Below, one piece after another: positions 43,933 to 53,925 of a stretch of DNA of 60,116 bases. The DNA lies in NCBI GenBank assembly GCA_947625435.1, contig CANQOI010000005.1, positions 1 through 60,116 on the forward strand, read 5' to 3'. The stretch's first letter is position 1. Each line of letters opens with the position of its first letter. The stretch comes from an uncultured Clostridia bacterium (lineage in GTDB: Bacteria; Bacillota; Clostridia; UBA1212; UBA1255). A model generated the notes under the pieces. It was not told where the DNA came from, searched no databases, and was given only the letters and a program-made list of their open reading frames with translations. The position numbers were made by a program, and so were the translations under genes.

Positions 43933-45705
43933 TCACTTTAATATTGCCAGCGCCGCATAGTCTCCGGCGTTCTTGGTAATAATATAACTTTTTTTATGGA
44001 AATTTTCAATCCCGCTTACTATTTTATTTATGTTTTTTTCGATTATTTCTTTACCTCTGCAAAAGCGATCGCATACCGTTATATAATACGGCGCGCCTTC
44101 ATTATACGGTGTCCTGACGAGCGCGAATATGTTGTCGTCTCCGCAATCGGGATAATAAACGTCCCCTTTCACCAGTCCGTGCTCGCCGCGCCTCAGATGA
44201 GCAAGAGAAGAAAACCACTCTATCATGTCTCTGTCTTCGTGACCCCACGGATATGTGCGCCTGTTGTCGGGGTCCGTGCCTCCCTCCATGCACGTTTCAT
44301 CTCCGTAATATATGAGAGGGACTCCCGGCGACGTGAACTGTATGAGAGTAAAACATTTCACAAGGTCTCTCGCAAGACGTCTGTCGCCTTTTGCTATGCG
44401 CAGCATGACGCTCATGAGCCTTTCCACGTCGTGTGAGCCCGTCATGTTGACCTGAGCAAAGAAATTTTGCGTCGGATAATTTTCACGTATATCCTCGAAA
44501 ACACGCGACGCCTGCCGCGATGACGCGGATCCCTCGAGGAAAGATACAACGGCGTTCCTGAACAGATAATTCGTATGAGTGTGGAGCTCTCTGTCCGTAA
44601 AATACATTTTACGCTCGCCGTAGCTTATCTTATTAGACGCGTCCTCCCATACCTCTCCTATTATGACGGAATCCCGGCGCGCGGATTCGGCCGCTTTGCG
44701 TATCTCTTTTATGAACGTGTCGGAGAGCTCGTCCGCAACGTCGAGCCTCCAGCCGGAAACGCCCTCAGCCGTCCATTTTTTTATGACAGAACTGTCCGAG
44801 CGCGCTATAAAATCCATGAAATCTTCGCTTTTTTTGTTTACGGCGGGCAGATCCTCCACTCCCCACCAACAATCGTACGTACCGTCTTCCTTAAATGTAT
44901 ACCATTCTTTTTTTTCAGTAAAATATATGCTGTGCCTCCCCGTATGGTTGAACACTCCGTCGAGTATGATGCGTATGTTTTTGCTTTTCGCAGTATCCGA
45001 CATTTCTCTGAAGGCGCCGTATCCCCCCAGCATTCCGTCAATGCGCATATAGTCTGCGGTATCGTACCTGTGGTTGCTGCGCGCTTCGAATACGGGATTC
45101 AGATATATCGTGTCCGCGCCGAGATAGCTCACATAGTCAAGCTTCTCCGATACTCCCTTGAGATTTCCCCCGAAGAACTCCCATCTTTCTATCTCACCGG
45201 CGCTGTTTTTGATATAATACGGCTTATCGTCCCATGAAGCGTACAGGAATGAGTTCTCCTTATACTGAACTCTGTCGTCCTCCGCCCTGTAAAATCTGTC
45301 GGGAAATATCTGGTATATTACGGCGTTCAGGAACCATTCCGGCACGCTCAGTCCCTCATCGTATACGGTTATCTGGTACTCGTCGCGGGCAGTATCCGCG
45401 CTCCCGCACTCCGCACTGTAAAAATATACGCCCGGTTCGGACAGTATGCCGGACTCTATTACATATTCCGCCTCATATATGCCTTCCCCGCACTGCCTTA
45501 ACGAACGGGGACTTATTTCAAAATATTCTTTATCCTTTACAGCCTCTCTCCTCAGCATGAGGCGGCAGTCACATTCTTCCGGACCGATATCCGGGCTGTC
45601 ATTTTCGGCACAGAACCTGAATCTCAGCAAAACAGAAGTACCCTTGCGGACTGCTCCGAAGGGCTTTCTGTAGTGTGTGTCTTTTGAAAAATGCTCCGCT
45701 CTCAT
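43933..45705 (-). CDS. GH13 alpha-glucan hydrolase, neopullulanase/cyclomaltodextrinase-like
   Basis: Cuts alpha-1,4 (perhaps also alpha-1,6) glucosidic bonds in glycogen-derived oligosaccharides. An N-terminal beta-sandwich (about 1-125) precedes the barrel (AVIYQIFPDRFYR, GVFNHTG, the nucleophile in WRLDVADEL, acid GEVWED, and transition-state Asp in GSHDVERL) and a C-terminal beta domain. The 590 residues and N-terminal domain fit the neopullulanase group. No signal peptide. Last gene of the glycogen operon, 19 bp after glgP, so it likely works on limit dextrins. Exact specificity is open. The site before the ATG is weak. Confidence 0.85.
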   Translation of the reverse strand: MRAEHFSKDTHYRKPFGAVRKGTSVLLRFRFCAENDSPDIGPEECDCRLMLRREAVKDKEYFEISPRSLRQCGEGIYEAEYVIESGILSEPGVYFYSAECGSADTARDEYQITVYDEGLSVPEWFLNAVIYQIFPDRFYRAEDDRVQYKENSFLYASWDDKPYYIKNSAGEIERWEFFGGNLKGVSEKLDYVSYLGADTIYLNPVFEARSNHRYDTADYMRIDGMLGGYGAFREMSDTAKSKNIRIILDGVFNHTGRHSIYFTEKKEWYTFKEDGTYDCWWGVEDLPAVNKKSEDFMDFIARSDSSVIKKWTAEGVSGWRLDVADELSDTFIKEIRKAAESARRDSVIIGEVWEDASNKISYGERKMYFTDRELHTHTNYLFRNAVVSFLEGSASSRQASRVFEDIRENYPTQNFFAQVNMTGSHDVERLMSVMLRIAKGDRRLARDLVKCFTLIQFTSPGVPLIYYGDETCMEGGTDPDNRRTYPWGHEDRDMIEWFSSLAHLRRGEHGLVKGDVYYPDCGDDNIFALVRTPYNEGAPYYITVCDRFCRGKEIIEKNINKIVSGIENFHKKSYIITKNAGDYAALAILK

Positions 45706-45724
45706 AGTGCATTCCGCCCGTTAT

Positions 45725-48154
45725 TTATACATGCCATATTTCCGATGCGTACCTCTTTATAGTATTGTCGCTTGAGAAAACGCCGGAGCGCGCTATATTC
45801 ACGGCGGACATGCGGCTCCACGAGACTTTGTCCGTATAGAGCCCGCTCACCTTTTCCTGAGCCTTTACGTATGAGTCGAAATCCCTGAGCGTAAAATACG
45901 GGTCGTTGTCATCCGTGAGGTGCTTTATTATGAGCTCAAATTCATTTGCGGGTGCAGCGGCGAAATAACCCTCCTTCATCTGCCCTATTATCCTTGAAAG
46001 TCTCGCGTCCTTCCCGAGCATTTCACAGGCGCTGTAGCCTCCGTTATTCTGATAACCGATCACCTCGTCGGAGCTCATGCCGAATATGATTATATTATCG
46101 TCTCCCACTTCCCTGTGTATCTCCACATTCGCCCCGTCCATCGTGGCTATAGTGACGGCTCCGTTCATCATGAATTTCATGTTGCCCGTTCCCGACGCTT
46201 CTTTCGATGCCGTGGATATCTGTTCGCTCAGGTCGCCCGCGGGTATCATCTTCTCCGCTATGCTGACTCCGTAATTCGGAATGAATACGACCTTTATCCT
46301 GCCCTTTACGGCGGGATCCGTATTGACTCTGTCGGCTACGGTGCATATGAGCTTTATGGTATTCTTGGCCAGCTGGTACCCCGGGAATGCTTTCGCTCCG
46401 AACAAAAACGTTCTCGGCTGTATCTCCGCTTTCGGGTCGTCGCATATCTTATTATACAGATACATCACATGCAGTATATTGAGCAGCTGCCTCTTATACA
46501 TATGAAGTCTCTTGACCTGTATATCGAAAAGAGAGGACGGATCGACATCGATCCCGAGCCTTTCGTGTATGTAAGACGACAGCTGTCTCTTTTTCTCAAG
46601 CTTTACGGCACGGAGCTTTTCAAGGAAGGCGCCGTCCTGCGTAAATCTGCCCAGCTCCGAAAGGCGCTCCGGCTCCTTCTGCCACCCGCATCCTATAGAC
46701 TCGTTTATAAGGGCGGTGAGCTCCGGATTGGCCTGCATGAGCCAGCGCCTGTGGCTGATGCCGTTCGTTTTATTATTGAATCTGTCCGGGTAAAATTCAT
46801 TGAAGCTCCTGAGCTCCTGATTTTTGAGTATCTCCGTGTGCAGCTCCGCGACTCCGTTCACGCTGTGGCTTCCCACTATGGCAAGATATGCCATTTTGAC
46901 AACGCCGTCCTGTATTATGGACATGGACGCCAACTTGCCCCAATCTCCGTTGTACCTTCTTGACAGCTCACCGGTAAAGCGCCTGTTTATCTCCTCCACT
47001 ATCATATATATCCTCGGGAGGAGCTTCTTGAACATGGGCACATTCCATTTTTCGAGGGCCTCCGCAAGTATCGTATGATTCGTATATCCTATCGTATTTA
47101 CGGTCACGTTCCACGCGCTGTCCCATCCCATGCCCTCTTCATCTATGAGAAGACGCATTAGCTCCGGCACTGCGAGAGCCGGATGAGTATCGTTTATATG
47201 GACCGCAACACGCTCATGAAGCCTTGAAAGAGGAAATCCTTCCCTCTTAAGGCCCTTTAAGATGCTCTGGAGTCCCGCGCTCGTAAAGAAGTATTCCTGT
47301 TTAAGGCGGAGTAGCTTTCCCCTCTCCGTGGAATCGTCGGGATAAAGCACGTTTGTTATCGCATTTACGGAATTTGTGCTCTCTATAGCCTTCTCGTGAT
47401 CGCCCTTGCTGAACATGGCAAAATCGAATCCCGGTCCGTCCGTTTCTGCGCTCCACAGCCTGAGAGTGTTCACTGTCCCGTTTCTGAAGCCCGGCACGGG
47501 CATATCGTACGGCACGGCCAGTATGGGCTCGTAGTCTTTAAGCTCAACGTAAAGCCTGCCGTCATCTCCCCAATGGAGCATAGGCGTACCTCCGAACTTA
47601 ACCATGCATGCCTCGTCATCACGCCTTGTTTCCCATACGTTTGCTATCTTGAGCCAGTTATCGGGACTTTCTATCTGATAACCGTTTTTGATCTGCTGCT
47701 CGAAAAGGCCGAATCTGTATCTTATGCCTATGCCCGTACCTGCTATCCCCAGGGATGCCATTGAATCTATAAAGCATGCCGCGAGCCTTCCCAGTCCCCC
47801 GTTTCCGAGGCCGGCGTCCGGTTCTATGTCCTCAAGGAGCTTAAGATCGGTGCCGAGCTCCTTAAGTCCCTCGTATACGACATCTCTTATGCCGAGATTT
47901 ATGAGAGCAGAATCCATAAGTCTTCCTATCAGGAATTCAAGAGAAAAATAATATACGCGCTTTCTGCACTCCGACTGGTATCGTGTCTCCGTCTCGTGCC
48001 AGGCTCCCGACATATAGTCCATCATCAGAGACCCGAGAGCCATGTACTTCAGAGTATCTCCCGCCGTATCCACCGACTGTCTGTACATCGTTATCAGTTT
48101 TCTCTTAAAATCCGACTTAAATGTTTCCGTATCAAGTATCATATCCGATTTCAT
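45725..48154 (-). CDS. glgP: Glycogen/starch phosphorylase
   Basis: Releases glucose 1-phosphate from alpha-1,4 glucan ends using phosphate and pyridoxal phosphate. The 809-residue GT35 protein has ALGNGGLGRLAACF-type sequence near the N-terminus, IHINDTHPA-like VHINDTHPALAVPELMR, and the PLP-lysine motif EASGTGNMKFMMNGA. The ATG overlaps the glgA stop by 4 bp; GGAGG lies almost against it, so the start may instead be ATG 48142 or translation may be coupled. It is in the same operon as glycogen synthesis genes, which lets one promoter set both storage and use. Confidence 0.96.
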   Translation of the reverse strand: MKSDMILDTETFKSDFKRKLITMYRQSVDTAGDTLKYMALGSLMMDYMSGAWHETETRYQSECRKRVYYFSLEFLIGRLMDSALINLGIRDVVYEGLKELGTDLKLLEDIEPDAGLGNGGLGRLAACFIDSMASLGIAGTGIGIRYRFGLFEQQIKNGYQIESPDNWLKIANVWETRRDDEACMVKFGGTPMLHWGDDGRLYVELKDYEPILAVPYDMPVPGFRNGTVNTLRLWSAETDGPGFDFAMFSKGDHEKAIESTNSVNAITNVLYPDDSTERGKLLRLKQEYFFTSAGLQSILKGLKREGFPLSRLHERVAVHINDTHPALAVPELMRLLIDEEGMGWDSAWNVTVNTIGYTNHTILAEALEKWNVPMFKKLLPRIYMIVEEINRRFTGELSRRYNGDWGKLASMSIIQDGVVKMAYLAIVGSHSVNGVAELHTEILKNQELRSFNEFYPDRFNNKTNGISHRRWLMQANPELTALINESIGCGWQKEPERLSELGRFTQDGAFLEKLRAVKLEKKRQLSSYIHERLGIDVDPSSLFDIQVKRLHMYKRQLLNILHVMYLYNKICDDPKAEIQPRTFLFGAKAFPGYQLAKNTIKLICTVADRVNTDPAVKGRIKVVFIPNYGVSIAEKMIPAGDLSEQISTASKEASGTGNMKFMMNGAVTIATMDGANVEIHREVGDDNIIIFGMSSDEVIGYQNNGGYSACEMLGKDARLSRIIGQMKEGYFAAAPANEFELIIKHLTDDNDPYFTLRDFDSYVKAQEKVSGLYTDKVSWSRMSAVNIARSGVFSSDNTIKRYASEIWHV

Positions 48155-49560
48155 GCCTCCGTTATCTCACTGTACATTTTCAGGTATTTGTCAGCCTGTG
48201 TGTCCCAGTCAAATCCGGAGCGCATGGCATTCTTCATGAGCCGCCGCCATATTTCCTTGTTTTTATAAAGAGATACCGCGTACTCTATAACATGCAGCAT
48301 ATCGTGCGCATTGTAATTTGTAAACGAGAAACCGTTTCCGTCTCCCGTAAATTCATTATACGGCTTTACAGTGTCCTTTAGTCCTCCCGTTTCACGCACG
48401 AGAGGCAGCGTGCCGTATGACATAGCTATCATCTGGCTGAGTCCGCACGGTTCAAAGAGCGAAGGCATGAGGAATATATCCGAGCCCGCGTAAATGGCCG
48501 ATGCGAGAGCCGGGTCAAATTTAATGGAAACAGATATCTTGCCGGGATACGACGAAGCATAATATTCAAAGAAATCCTGATAATCCTGATCGCCGGAGCC
48601 CAGCAGCACAAACTGCACATCCATTTTCAGTATTTCCTCCATTACCCGTATCACAAGATCTATGCCCTTCTGGCGCACGAGGCGCGTTATCATGGATATT
48701 ACGGGCACATCCGGATTCTCAGGCAGTCCCACGGCCTTCTGGAGCGCCGCCTTGCTCTCGCTCTTTTTGGCGGGATACCCGGCGGATGAAGCTGCCGTAA
48801 CGCTCTTATCGATACCGTTCGTTATGCCCCTCAGCTTGCCGGAATTCTTACGAAGGAGCCCGTCGAGACCCTCTCCGTACTCGGGAGTCTGTATCTCCTG
48901 CGCATACGTTTCACTCACTGTCGTTATCATGTCCGTATAAACTATTCCGCCCTTCATGAATGAAACGCCGTCCCGGAATCTCAGCTTCTCCTCCGAATCG
49001 TACTCCGGACCGAGGCCGAGAAGATCGCCGAGTATGAGAGGCGTGAAAATGCCCTGATATTTCAGGTTATGTATCGTATATACAGTGCGCGTATTCACGA
49101 ATTCCGGCCGTGAAAAATATACGTCTTTAAGAAATACGGGTATCATTCCCGTCTGCCAGTCATTGCAATGTATGATGTCCGGAGTAAAATCGCCCATGTA
49201 TCTGACGGACTCGAGCACCGCCCTGCAGAAATACGCAAATCTCTCACCGTCGTCGAAGTACCCGTAGCACCCGCGGCGTTTGAAATAATATTCATTGTCT
49301 ATGAAATACACCGGTATGCCGTCATAATTAAGATACTCCAGTCCGCAGTACTGATTCCGCCAGCCCACATTTACTCCGAATGAAGCTATGAGATTCGTCT
49401 TTGAAGTGTAATTAAGCGGTATATCGCCGTATTTCGGCAGTATTATGCGTATATCCTCTCCCTTTTCCCGAAGAGCCTTCGGCAGCTCGAAAGAGACATC
49501 TCCGAGGCCTCCCGTTTTGATGAACGGACGGACTTCCGCAGATACGAATAAGATTTTCAT
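48151..49560 (-). CDS. glgA: Glycogen synthase (ADP-glucose)
   Basis: Adds glucose from ADP-glucose to the growing alpha-1,4 chain. GT5 family: N-terminal SAEVRPFIKTGGLGDV with the ADP-glucose-binding Lys, HCNDWQTG, and the C-terminal EPCGLSQMIAMSYGTLPLVRETGGLKDTV. About 469 residues, usual size. A strong AGGAGG seven bases upstream fixes ATG 49560; the frame extends upstream to 49581 without reason. Positioned between glgD and glgP. Confidence 0.97.
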   Translation of the reverse strand: MKILFVSAEVRPFIKTGGLGDVSFELPKALREKGEDIRIILPKYGDIPLNYTSKTNLIASFGVNVGWRNQYCGLEYLNYDGIPVYFIDNEYYFKRRGCYGYFDDGERFAYFCRAVLESVRYMGDFTPDIIHCNDWQTGMIPVFLKDVYFSRPEFVNTRTVYTIHNLKYQGIFTPLILGDLLGLGPEYDSEEKLRFRDGVSFMKGGIVYTDMITTVSETYAQEIQTPEYGEGLDGLLRKNSGKLRGITNGIDKSVTAASSAGYPAKKSESKAALQKAVGLPENPDVPVISMITRLVRQKGIDLVIRVMEEILKMDVQFVLLGSGDQDYQDFFEYYASSYPGKISVSIKFDPALASAIYAGSDIFLMPSLFEPCGLSQMIAMSYGTLPLVRETGGLKDTVKPYNEFTGDGNGFSFTNYNAHDMLHVIEYAVSLYKNKEIWRRLMKNAMRSGFDWDTQADKYLKMYSEITEA

Positions 49561-49577
49561 GTTCTTTCCTCCTGACA

Positions 49578-50693
49578 TCATTTGAACATCGAAGTTTTTT
49601 CTATAACGAGCGGGAATGTTTCACTTCCCTTTAGCTCCGTGTGCTCGTCTATATCCACATTCTTGTCTATTATGACATGTGACAGATGCGCGCCTTTATG
49701 CACTCTTATGTTCTGAAGTATTATACAATCCTCCACGACGGCGTCCTTTTCTACATTTACGTATCTTCCTATCACGGAATTGCGCACCGTACCCTCTATC
49801 ACGCATCCGTCCGCTATCAGAGAATTCGAAACACTGCAGCCCTTTACATAGATCGTAGGCGGTTCATCCTTGATCTTTGTATAAATGGGTCTTTCAGATC
49901 TGAAGAGCGCGTCGCTCACGTCGGAGCTCAGCATCCTCATATTACTCCTGTAATATGAAGAAACCGTATTTATACAGAAAACAAATCCTTCATATTTGTA
50001 TGTGTTTATATAAAGATTGCCTGTTTCGTTGAATATCACGTTTGAAAAGCTTCCCGCGTTTATATTATGCGCTCCGGCGTGTATCAGCTCCACCAGCTTT
50101 TCTTTAGTCATTACGAATATTTCCATGCACACATTTGCGTGAGGATGGAAGCCTATGTTCTTTCCCACTCCGTTCAGCCTTCCCGTCTCTTTGTCCACAT
50201 CCAGCGTGTAGCAGTTCAGGAACTCCGTATCGGCCCTGGCCGTTTCAGTGTAAACGACCGTCATGTCCGCGCCTGATTCTTCATGAGCATCCACCACCTT
50301 GGCAAGATCCATATTGCACACCATATATGACGATGCCAGTATCACATTCTCGCTGCTGCTCCTGTATATATATTCCATGTTATTCTTGAGCAGCTTTGAA
50401 TCGTGGTTCACAAAATCACAGAGTCCGTGATTGAAAAGAAACAGTCCGTCTATCTTTCTGTTAAGATCCCACGCTTTACCCGTGCCCACATGGTCCATGA
50501 GAGACCTGGAATTGGTGCCTGAAAATATACCCACATTTTTTATACCGCTGTTTACAAGATTGGACAGCATGAAATCTATGACGCGGTAGCGGCTCCCGAT
50601 AGGTATCGATGCTATCGGCCTGTTCACCGTAAGGCTCCTTATGTCGTTTTCATTTTCCTCGAGATTTATTATTGCCATATAATCTTTCATCAT
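49578..50693 (-). CDS. glgD: GlgD, ADP-glucose pyrophosphorylase partner subunit
   Basis: A GlgC relative in which the catalytic nucleotide loop is lost: where GlgC has AGGQGSRL, this protein reads NLEENENDIRSL. Nucleotidyltransferase fold plus a C-terminal left-handed beta-helix (VIGRYVNVEKDAVVEDC). In Bacillota GlgD pairs with GlgC and raises its activity. 371 residues, TAGGAGG six bases before ATG 50693 (ATG 50690 is equally possible). It follows glgC by 10 bp. Confidence 0.95.
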   Translation of the reverse strand: MMKDYMAIINLEENENDIRSLTVNRPIASIPIGSRYRVIDFMLSNLVNSGIKNVGIFSGTNSRSLMDHVGTGKAWDLNRKIDGLFLFNHGLCDFVNHDSKLLKNNMEYIYRSSSENVILASSYMVCNMDLAKVVDAHEESGADMTVVYTETARADTEFLNCYTLDVDKETGRLNGVGKNIGFHPHANVCMEIFVMTKEKLVELIHAGAHNINAGSFSNVIFNETGNLYINTYKYEGFVFCINTVSSYYRSNMRMLSSDVSDALFRSERPIYTKIKDEPPTIYVKGCSVSNSLIADGCVIEGTVRNSVIGRYVNVEKDAVVEDCIILQNIRVHKGAHLSHVIIDKNVDIDEHTELKGSETFPLVIEKTSMFK

Positions 50694-50703
50694 AGCGCGC
50701 CTC

Positions 50704-51849
50704 CTATCCCATCCTGGCCTGTGATTCCACCGTAAGACCGGTGTCTATGACGGCTATATCCGTTCCGTTCCCGATGGCATTATGAGATCTTACATGTACG
50801 TTTTCCAGTAAAATGCTCTTGCTTATTATAACGTTGTCCTCTACCGCCGTGTTTTCCATGATTATAGATCTTTCTATCCTTGTGTTTTTACCTATGTACA
50901 CTCCCGGGAAGACAACGGAGTCCACGAGCTCCCCGTGTATGACGCAGCCCTCCGTTACTATGGAATTCTCAATATGCGCATCGGGGCCTATATACTGAGA
51001 CGGTATAGCGGCCGTATCCGTGTATATTTTCCAGTCATTGGAGAAAAGGCTTATCTCATTGTCCGGGTTCAGCAGATCCATGTGAGCCTCCCAGTAGCTC
51101 TGTATCGTACCCACGTCCTTCCAGTAGCCGCTGAAACGGTACGCCACGAGAGTCTCGCCGTTTGCGATCATGGACGGTATTATATTTTTACCGAAATCAT
51201 TCACCGACTCGCTGTCGGCCGCATCGTCTATAAGATATTTCTTCAGCTTACTGTATGTAAAAATATAGATGCCCATTGAAGCGAGCGTTCCCTTGGGCTC
51301 CTTCGGCTTCTCTTCGAATGCGGTTATAACGTCATTTTCATCCGTGCTCATTATGCCGAAGCGGGAAGCCTCCTCTATCGGCACGTCGATAACGGCTATC
51401 GTAGCATCCGCGTCCGCATCTATATGCCTTTCGAGCATCTTTCTGTAATCCATCTTATATATGTGATCTCCCGAAAGTATCAGTACGTATTCCGGATTAC
51501 AGCTTTCAAGATAATTCAGGTTCTGATACACGGCGTTCGCCGTTCCTTTATACCAGTCGCCGCCCGCCTCGCTCATGTAAGGCGGGAGCATGGCGGCTCC
51601 TCCGTGCACTCTGTCGAGATCCCACGGCGCGCCTATCCCGATATGAGAGTTCAGCATCTGAGGCTTGTACTGCGTTAATATTCCTACCGTGTCTATACCG
51701 GAATTTGAGCAGTTGCTGAGAGCAAAATCGATTATACGATATTTGCCTCCGAAGGGCACCGCCGGCTTGGCCATATTCCTGGTGAGCAGTCCGAGTCTGC
51801 TTCCCTGTCCGCCGGCAAGTATCATTGCCACAATGTTTTTCTTTACCAT
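50704..51849 (-). CDS. glgC: Glucose-1-phosphate adenylyltransferase
   Basis: Makes ADP-glucose, the committed step of glycogen synthesis. Nucleotide loop [32 protein letters not shown], the glucose-1-phosphate region [10 protein letters not shown] and the C-terminal beta-helix ([18 protein letters not shown]) are intact. The frame begins with TTG at 51852, but AAAGGAG at nine bases favours ATG 51849. It lies 14 bp after glgB and pairs with GlgD next door. Confidence 0.97.
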   Translation of the reverse strand: MVKKNIVAMILAGGQGSRLGLLTRNMAKPAVPFGGKYRIIDFALSNCSNSGIDTVGILTQYKPQMLNSHIGIGAPWDLDRVHGGAAMLPPYMSEAGGDWYKGTANAVYQNLNYLESCNPEYVLILSGDHIYKMDYRKMLERHIDADADATIAVIDVPIEEASRFGIMSTDENDVITAFEEKPKEPKGTLASMGIYIFTYSKLKKYLIDDAADSESVNDFGKNIIPSMIANGETLVAYRFSGYWKDVGTIQSYWEAHMDLLNPDNEISLFSNDWKIYTDTAAIPSQYIGPDAHIENSIVTEGCVIHGELVDSVVFPGVYIGKNTRIERSIIMENTAVEDNVIISKSILLENVHVRSHNAIGNGTDIAVIDTGLTVESQARMG

Positions 51850-51863
51850 CAATTACAACTCCT

Positions 51864-53798
51864 TTAATTTTGATCACTTTTGCCACGTCTGAAAAAAGGT
51901 CTGAATATCATGGCTCCGTATCCCTCAATATCGGTCTCTATATAAAACGGCATACCGCCCGTGCCCACGGGCTTCGGCCTGAGCGGAGCATGACTTTCGC
52001 TGTCTTTTTCGTAAGACGAAAACACGGGAACATAGTCCGCAAACCTCGGAACGCCTATTTTAAAATCTACAAGTCTTTTCGGTGAAAAATTACATACGAT
52101 TATAAGAAGATCGTCTTTGTCATCCGACATGCGCATGTATGAGTACACATTGTCCCCGCAGTTGTCGGCATCGATCCATTTAAACCCGCGCGGTTCAAAA
52201 TCATTCTCCCACAGAGCCTTATTATCCGCGTAAAATTCATTCAGCGCACCCACAAACTGTCTCAGCGCCTCATGCTTCGGGTAAAGGAGCAGCTTCCACT
52301 CGAGCTCTTCATAATAACGCCATTCCATGAACTGTCCTATTTCGTTTCCCATGAAAGACAGCTTTTTGCCCGGGTGCGTCATCATATACGTATAATAGCA
52401 CCTGAGAGAAGCGAACTTCTCGTCATATGTGCCCGACATTTTATCGATGAGAGATCTCTTTCCGTGCACGACTTCATCGTGAGAAATAGGAAGTATATAC
52501 CTTTCGGAATACGCGTAAAGGAGCGAGAAGGTCATTTTGTTATGTATGCGCCGTCTTTCGGTCCAGTCCGCTTCCATATATTCGAGCGTGTCATTCATCC
52601 AGCCCATGTTCCATTTAAAATCAAAACCCAGTCCGCCCTGTTCCGTTTTTTTCGTGACATTCGGGAACGTGCTCGAATCCTCCGCCGTCATAAATGCGCC
52701 GGGCATCTCCGAGGACACAGTCTCATTCAGCCTGCGCAGAAAATATATGCCGTGCCTGTTTTCGGATCCGCCTCTTCCGTAATCGTTATAAAGGATATTG
52801 GCAACGGCATCGACCCTCAGTCCGTCCACATGGAACTCGCGCAGAAAATACATCGCGTTTGATATCAGAAAGCTCCTCACGGCTCCGCTTTCAAAATTGA
52901 AGTTGGCCGTTCCCCAAAGGTTCTCGCGCTCATGTGCGTTCCGGGGCTCATACGGCATATCTCCGTCAAAATTATATAGGCCGGCCTCATCCTTACAGAA
53001 ATGAAGGGGCACCCAGTCGAGTATCACTCCTATTCCCTCCGAATGGAGCCTGTCTACGAAATATCTCAGATCGTCGGGAGTCCCGTACCTGCTGGTGACC
53101 GAATAAAAGCACAGCGTCTGGTAGCCCCAAGAACCGTCCAGCGGGTGCTCGGATACAGGCATTATCTCAACGTGCGTATAGTGCATCTTCTTCAGATACA
53201 CCGCCAGTTCATCGGCTATGTCCCTGTAATTGAGGAACGGCTCCTCATCCTTCCGCCTGTCGACTTCCTTCCAATCCTTCTTGTAATCTATCCCTTCTAT
53301 GTTTCCCCTCTTCCAGGAGCCGAGATGTATCTCGTAAATATTTACGGGCATGCGTGAAATGTCGGCCGTTCTCCGCGCTTCGAGCCACTTTCCGTCCGTC
53401 CATTCAAAATCGGAGCCCCCGGTTATAACGGACGCGGTGGCCGGACGCAGCTCGCTCTGTCTTGCGTAGGGATCCGCCTTATATACCTTGCTCCCGTCGC
53501 ATCTCTCGACAATATACTTATATCTTTCTCCGGCCCGTGCACCCTCGCAAAAGCATGACCATACGCCGAAGCCGTCCTTATCCATCCGTACGGGCGGTTC
53601 CTTTTCTCCCCATCCGTTAAAATCTCCCGTAACGCTCACGGACAGAGCCCGCGGCGCCCATACTGTAAATAAAACGCCGCGGACCGCCTTGCCGCCTATA
53701 TCGCGATCACATATACGGCTTCCGAAAAATTTATAGCTGTCCGACGAGTTTCCGCTTAAAAAATCGGAATAGCATTTCGGGTTTACAGGTTCCGGCAT
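51864..53798 (-). CDS. glgB: 1,4-alpha-glucan branching enzyme
   Basis: Creates alpha-1,6 branches in glycogen. GH13: N-terminal carbohydrate-binding module (about 30-130, FTVWAPRALSVSVTGDFNGWGEKE), barrel with DWVPLHF, the nucleophile in GLRVDAVANILY, acid in TAEDSSTFP, transition-state Asp in ISHDEVVHGK, and a C-terminal beta domain. 645 residues. AAGGAG six bases upstream sets ATG 53798; a GTG at 53801 is possible. First gene of the glycogen operon under a strong promoter at 53831-53859. Confidence 0.97.
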   Translation of the reverse strand: MPEPVNPKCYSDFLSGNSSDSYKFFGSRICDRDIGGKAVRGVLFTVWAPRALSVSVTGDFNGWGEKEPPVRMDKDGFGVWSCFCEGARAGERYKYIVERCDGSKVYKADPYARQSELRPATASVITGGSDFEWTDGKWLEARRTADISRMPVNIYEIHLGSWKRGNIEGIDYKKDWKEVDRRKDEEPFLNYRDIADELAVYLKKMHYTHVEIMPVSEHPLDGSWGYQTLCFYSVTSRYGTPDDLRYFVDRLHSEGIGVILDWVPLHFCKDEAGLYNFDGDMPYEPRNAHERENLWGTANFNFESGAVRSFLISNAMYFLREFHVDGLRVDAVANILYNDYGRGGSENRHGIYFLRRLNETVSSEMPGAFMTAEDSSTFPNVTKKTEQGGLGFDFKWNMGWMNDTLEYMEADWTERRRIHNKMTFSLLYAYSERYILPISHDEVVHGKRSLIDKMSGTYDEKFASLRCYYTYMMTHPGKKLSFMGNEIGQFMEWRYYEELEWKLLLYPKHEALRQFVGALNEFYADNKALWENDFEPRGFKWIDADNCGDNVYSYMRMSDDKDDLLIIVCNFSPKRLVDFKIGVPRFADYVPVFSSYEKDSESHAPLRPKPVGTGGMPFYIETDIEGYGAMIFRPFFRRGKSDQN

Positions 53799-53830
53799 CA
53801 CATACTCCTTTTAAAAAACTGCATGCTCAG

Positions 53831-53859
53831 ATTTTAATGTATGATATTTCATTTGTCAA
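53831..53859 (-). promoter_or_regulatory. Promoter of the glycogen operon
   Basis: Minus strand: perfect TTGACA (53854-53859), 17-bp spacer, TAAAAT (53831-53836). The -35 overlaps that of the divergent mutS-like gene almost base for base. Confidence 0.75.
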
Positions 53860-53882
53860 TAATACTGTTTACGTGATATAAT
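53853..53882 (+). promoter_or_regulatory. Promoter of the MutS-like/MscS genes
   Basis: TTGTCA (53853-53858), 18-bp spacer, perfect TATAAT (53877-53882). The leader is about 36 nt and holds a small out-of-frame ATG (53904). Confidence 0.65.
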
Positions 53883-53925
53883 ATTTTACGGAGATACGAC
53901 ATTATGAAAATGAAAGGAATCGGCT

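Noticed and set aside
53802-53925. A catabolite-responsive (cre) site upstream of glgB
   Set aside because: TGTTTACGTGATA has only partial similarity to the cre consensus and lacks its symmetry.
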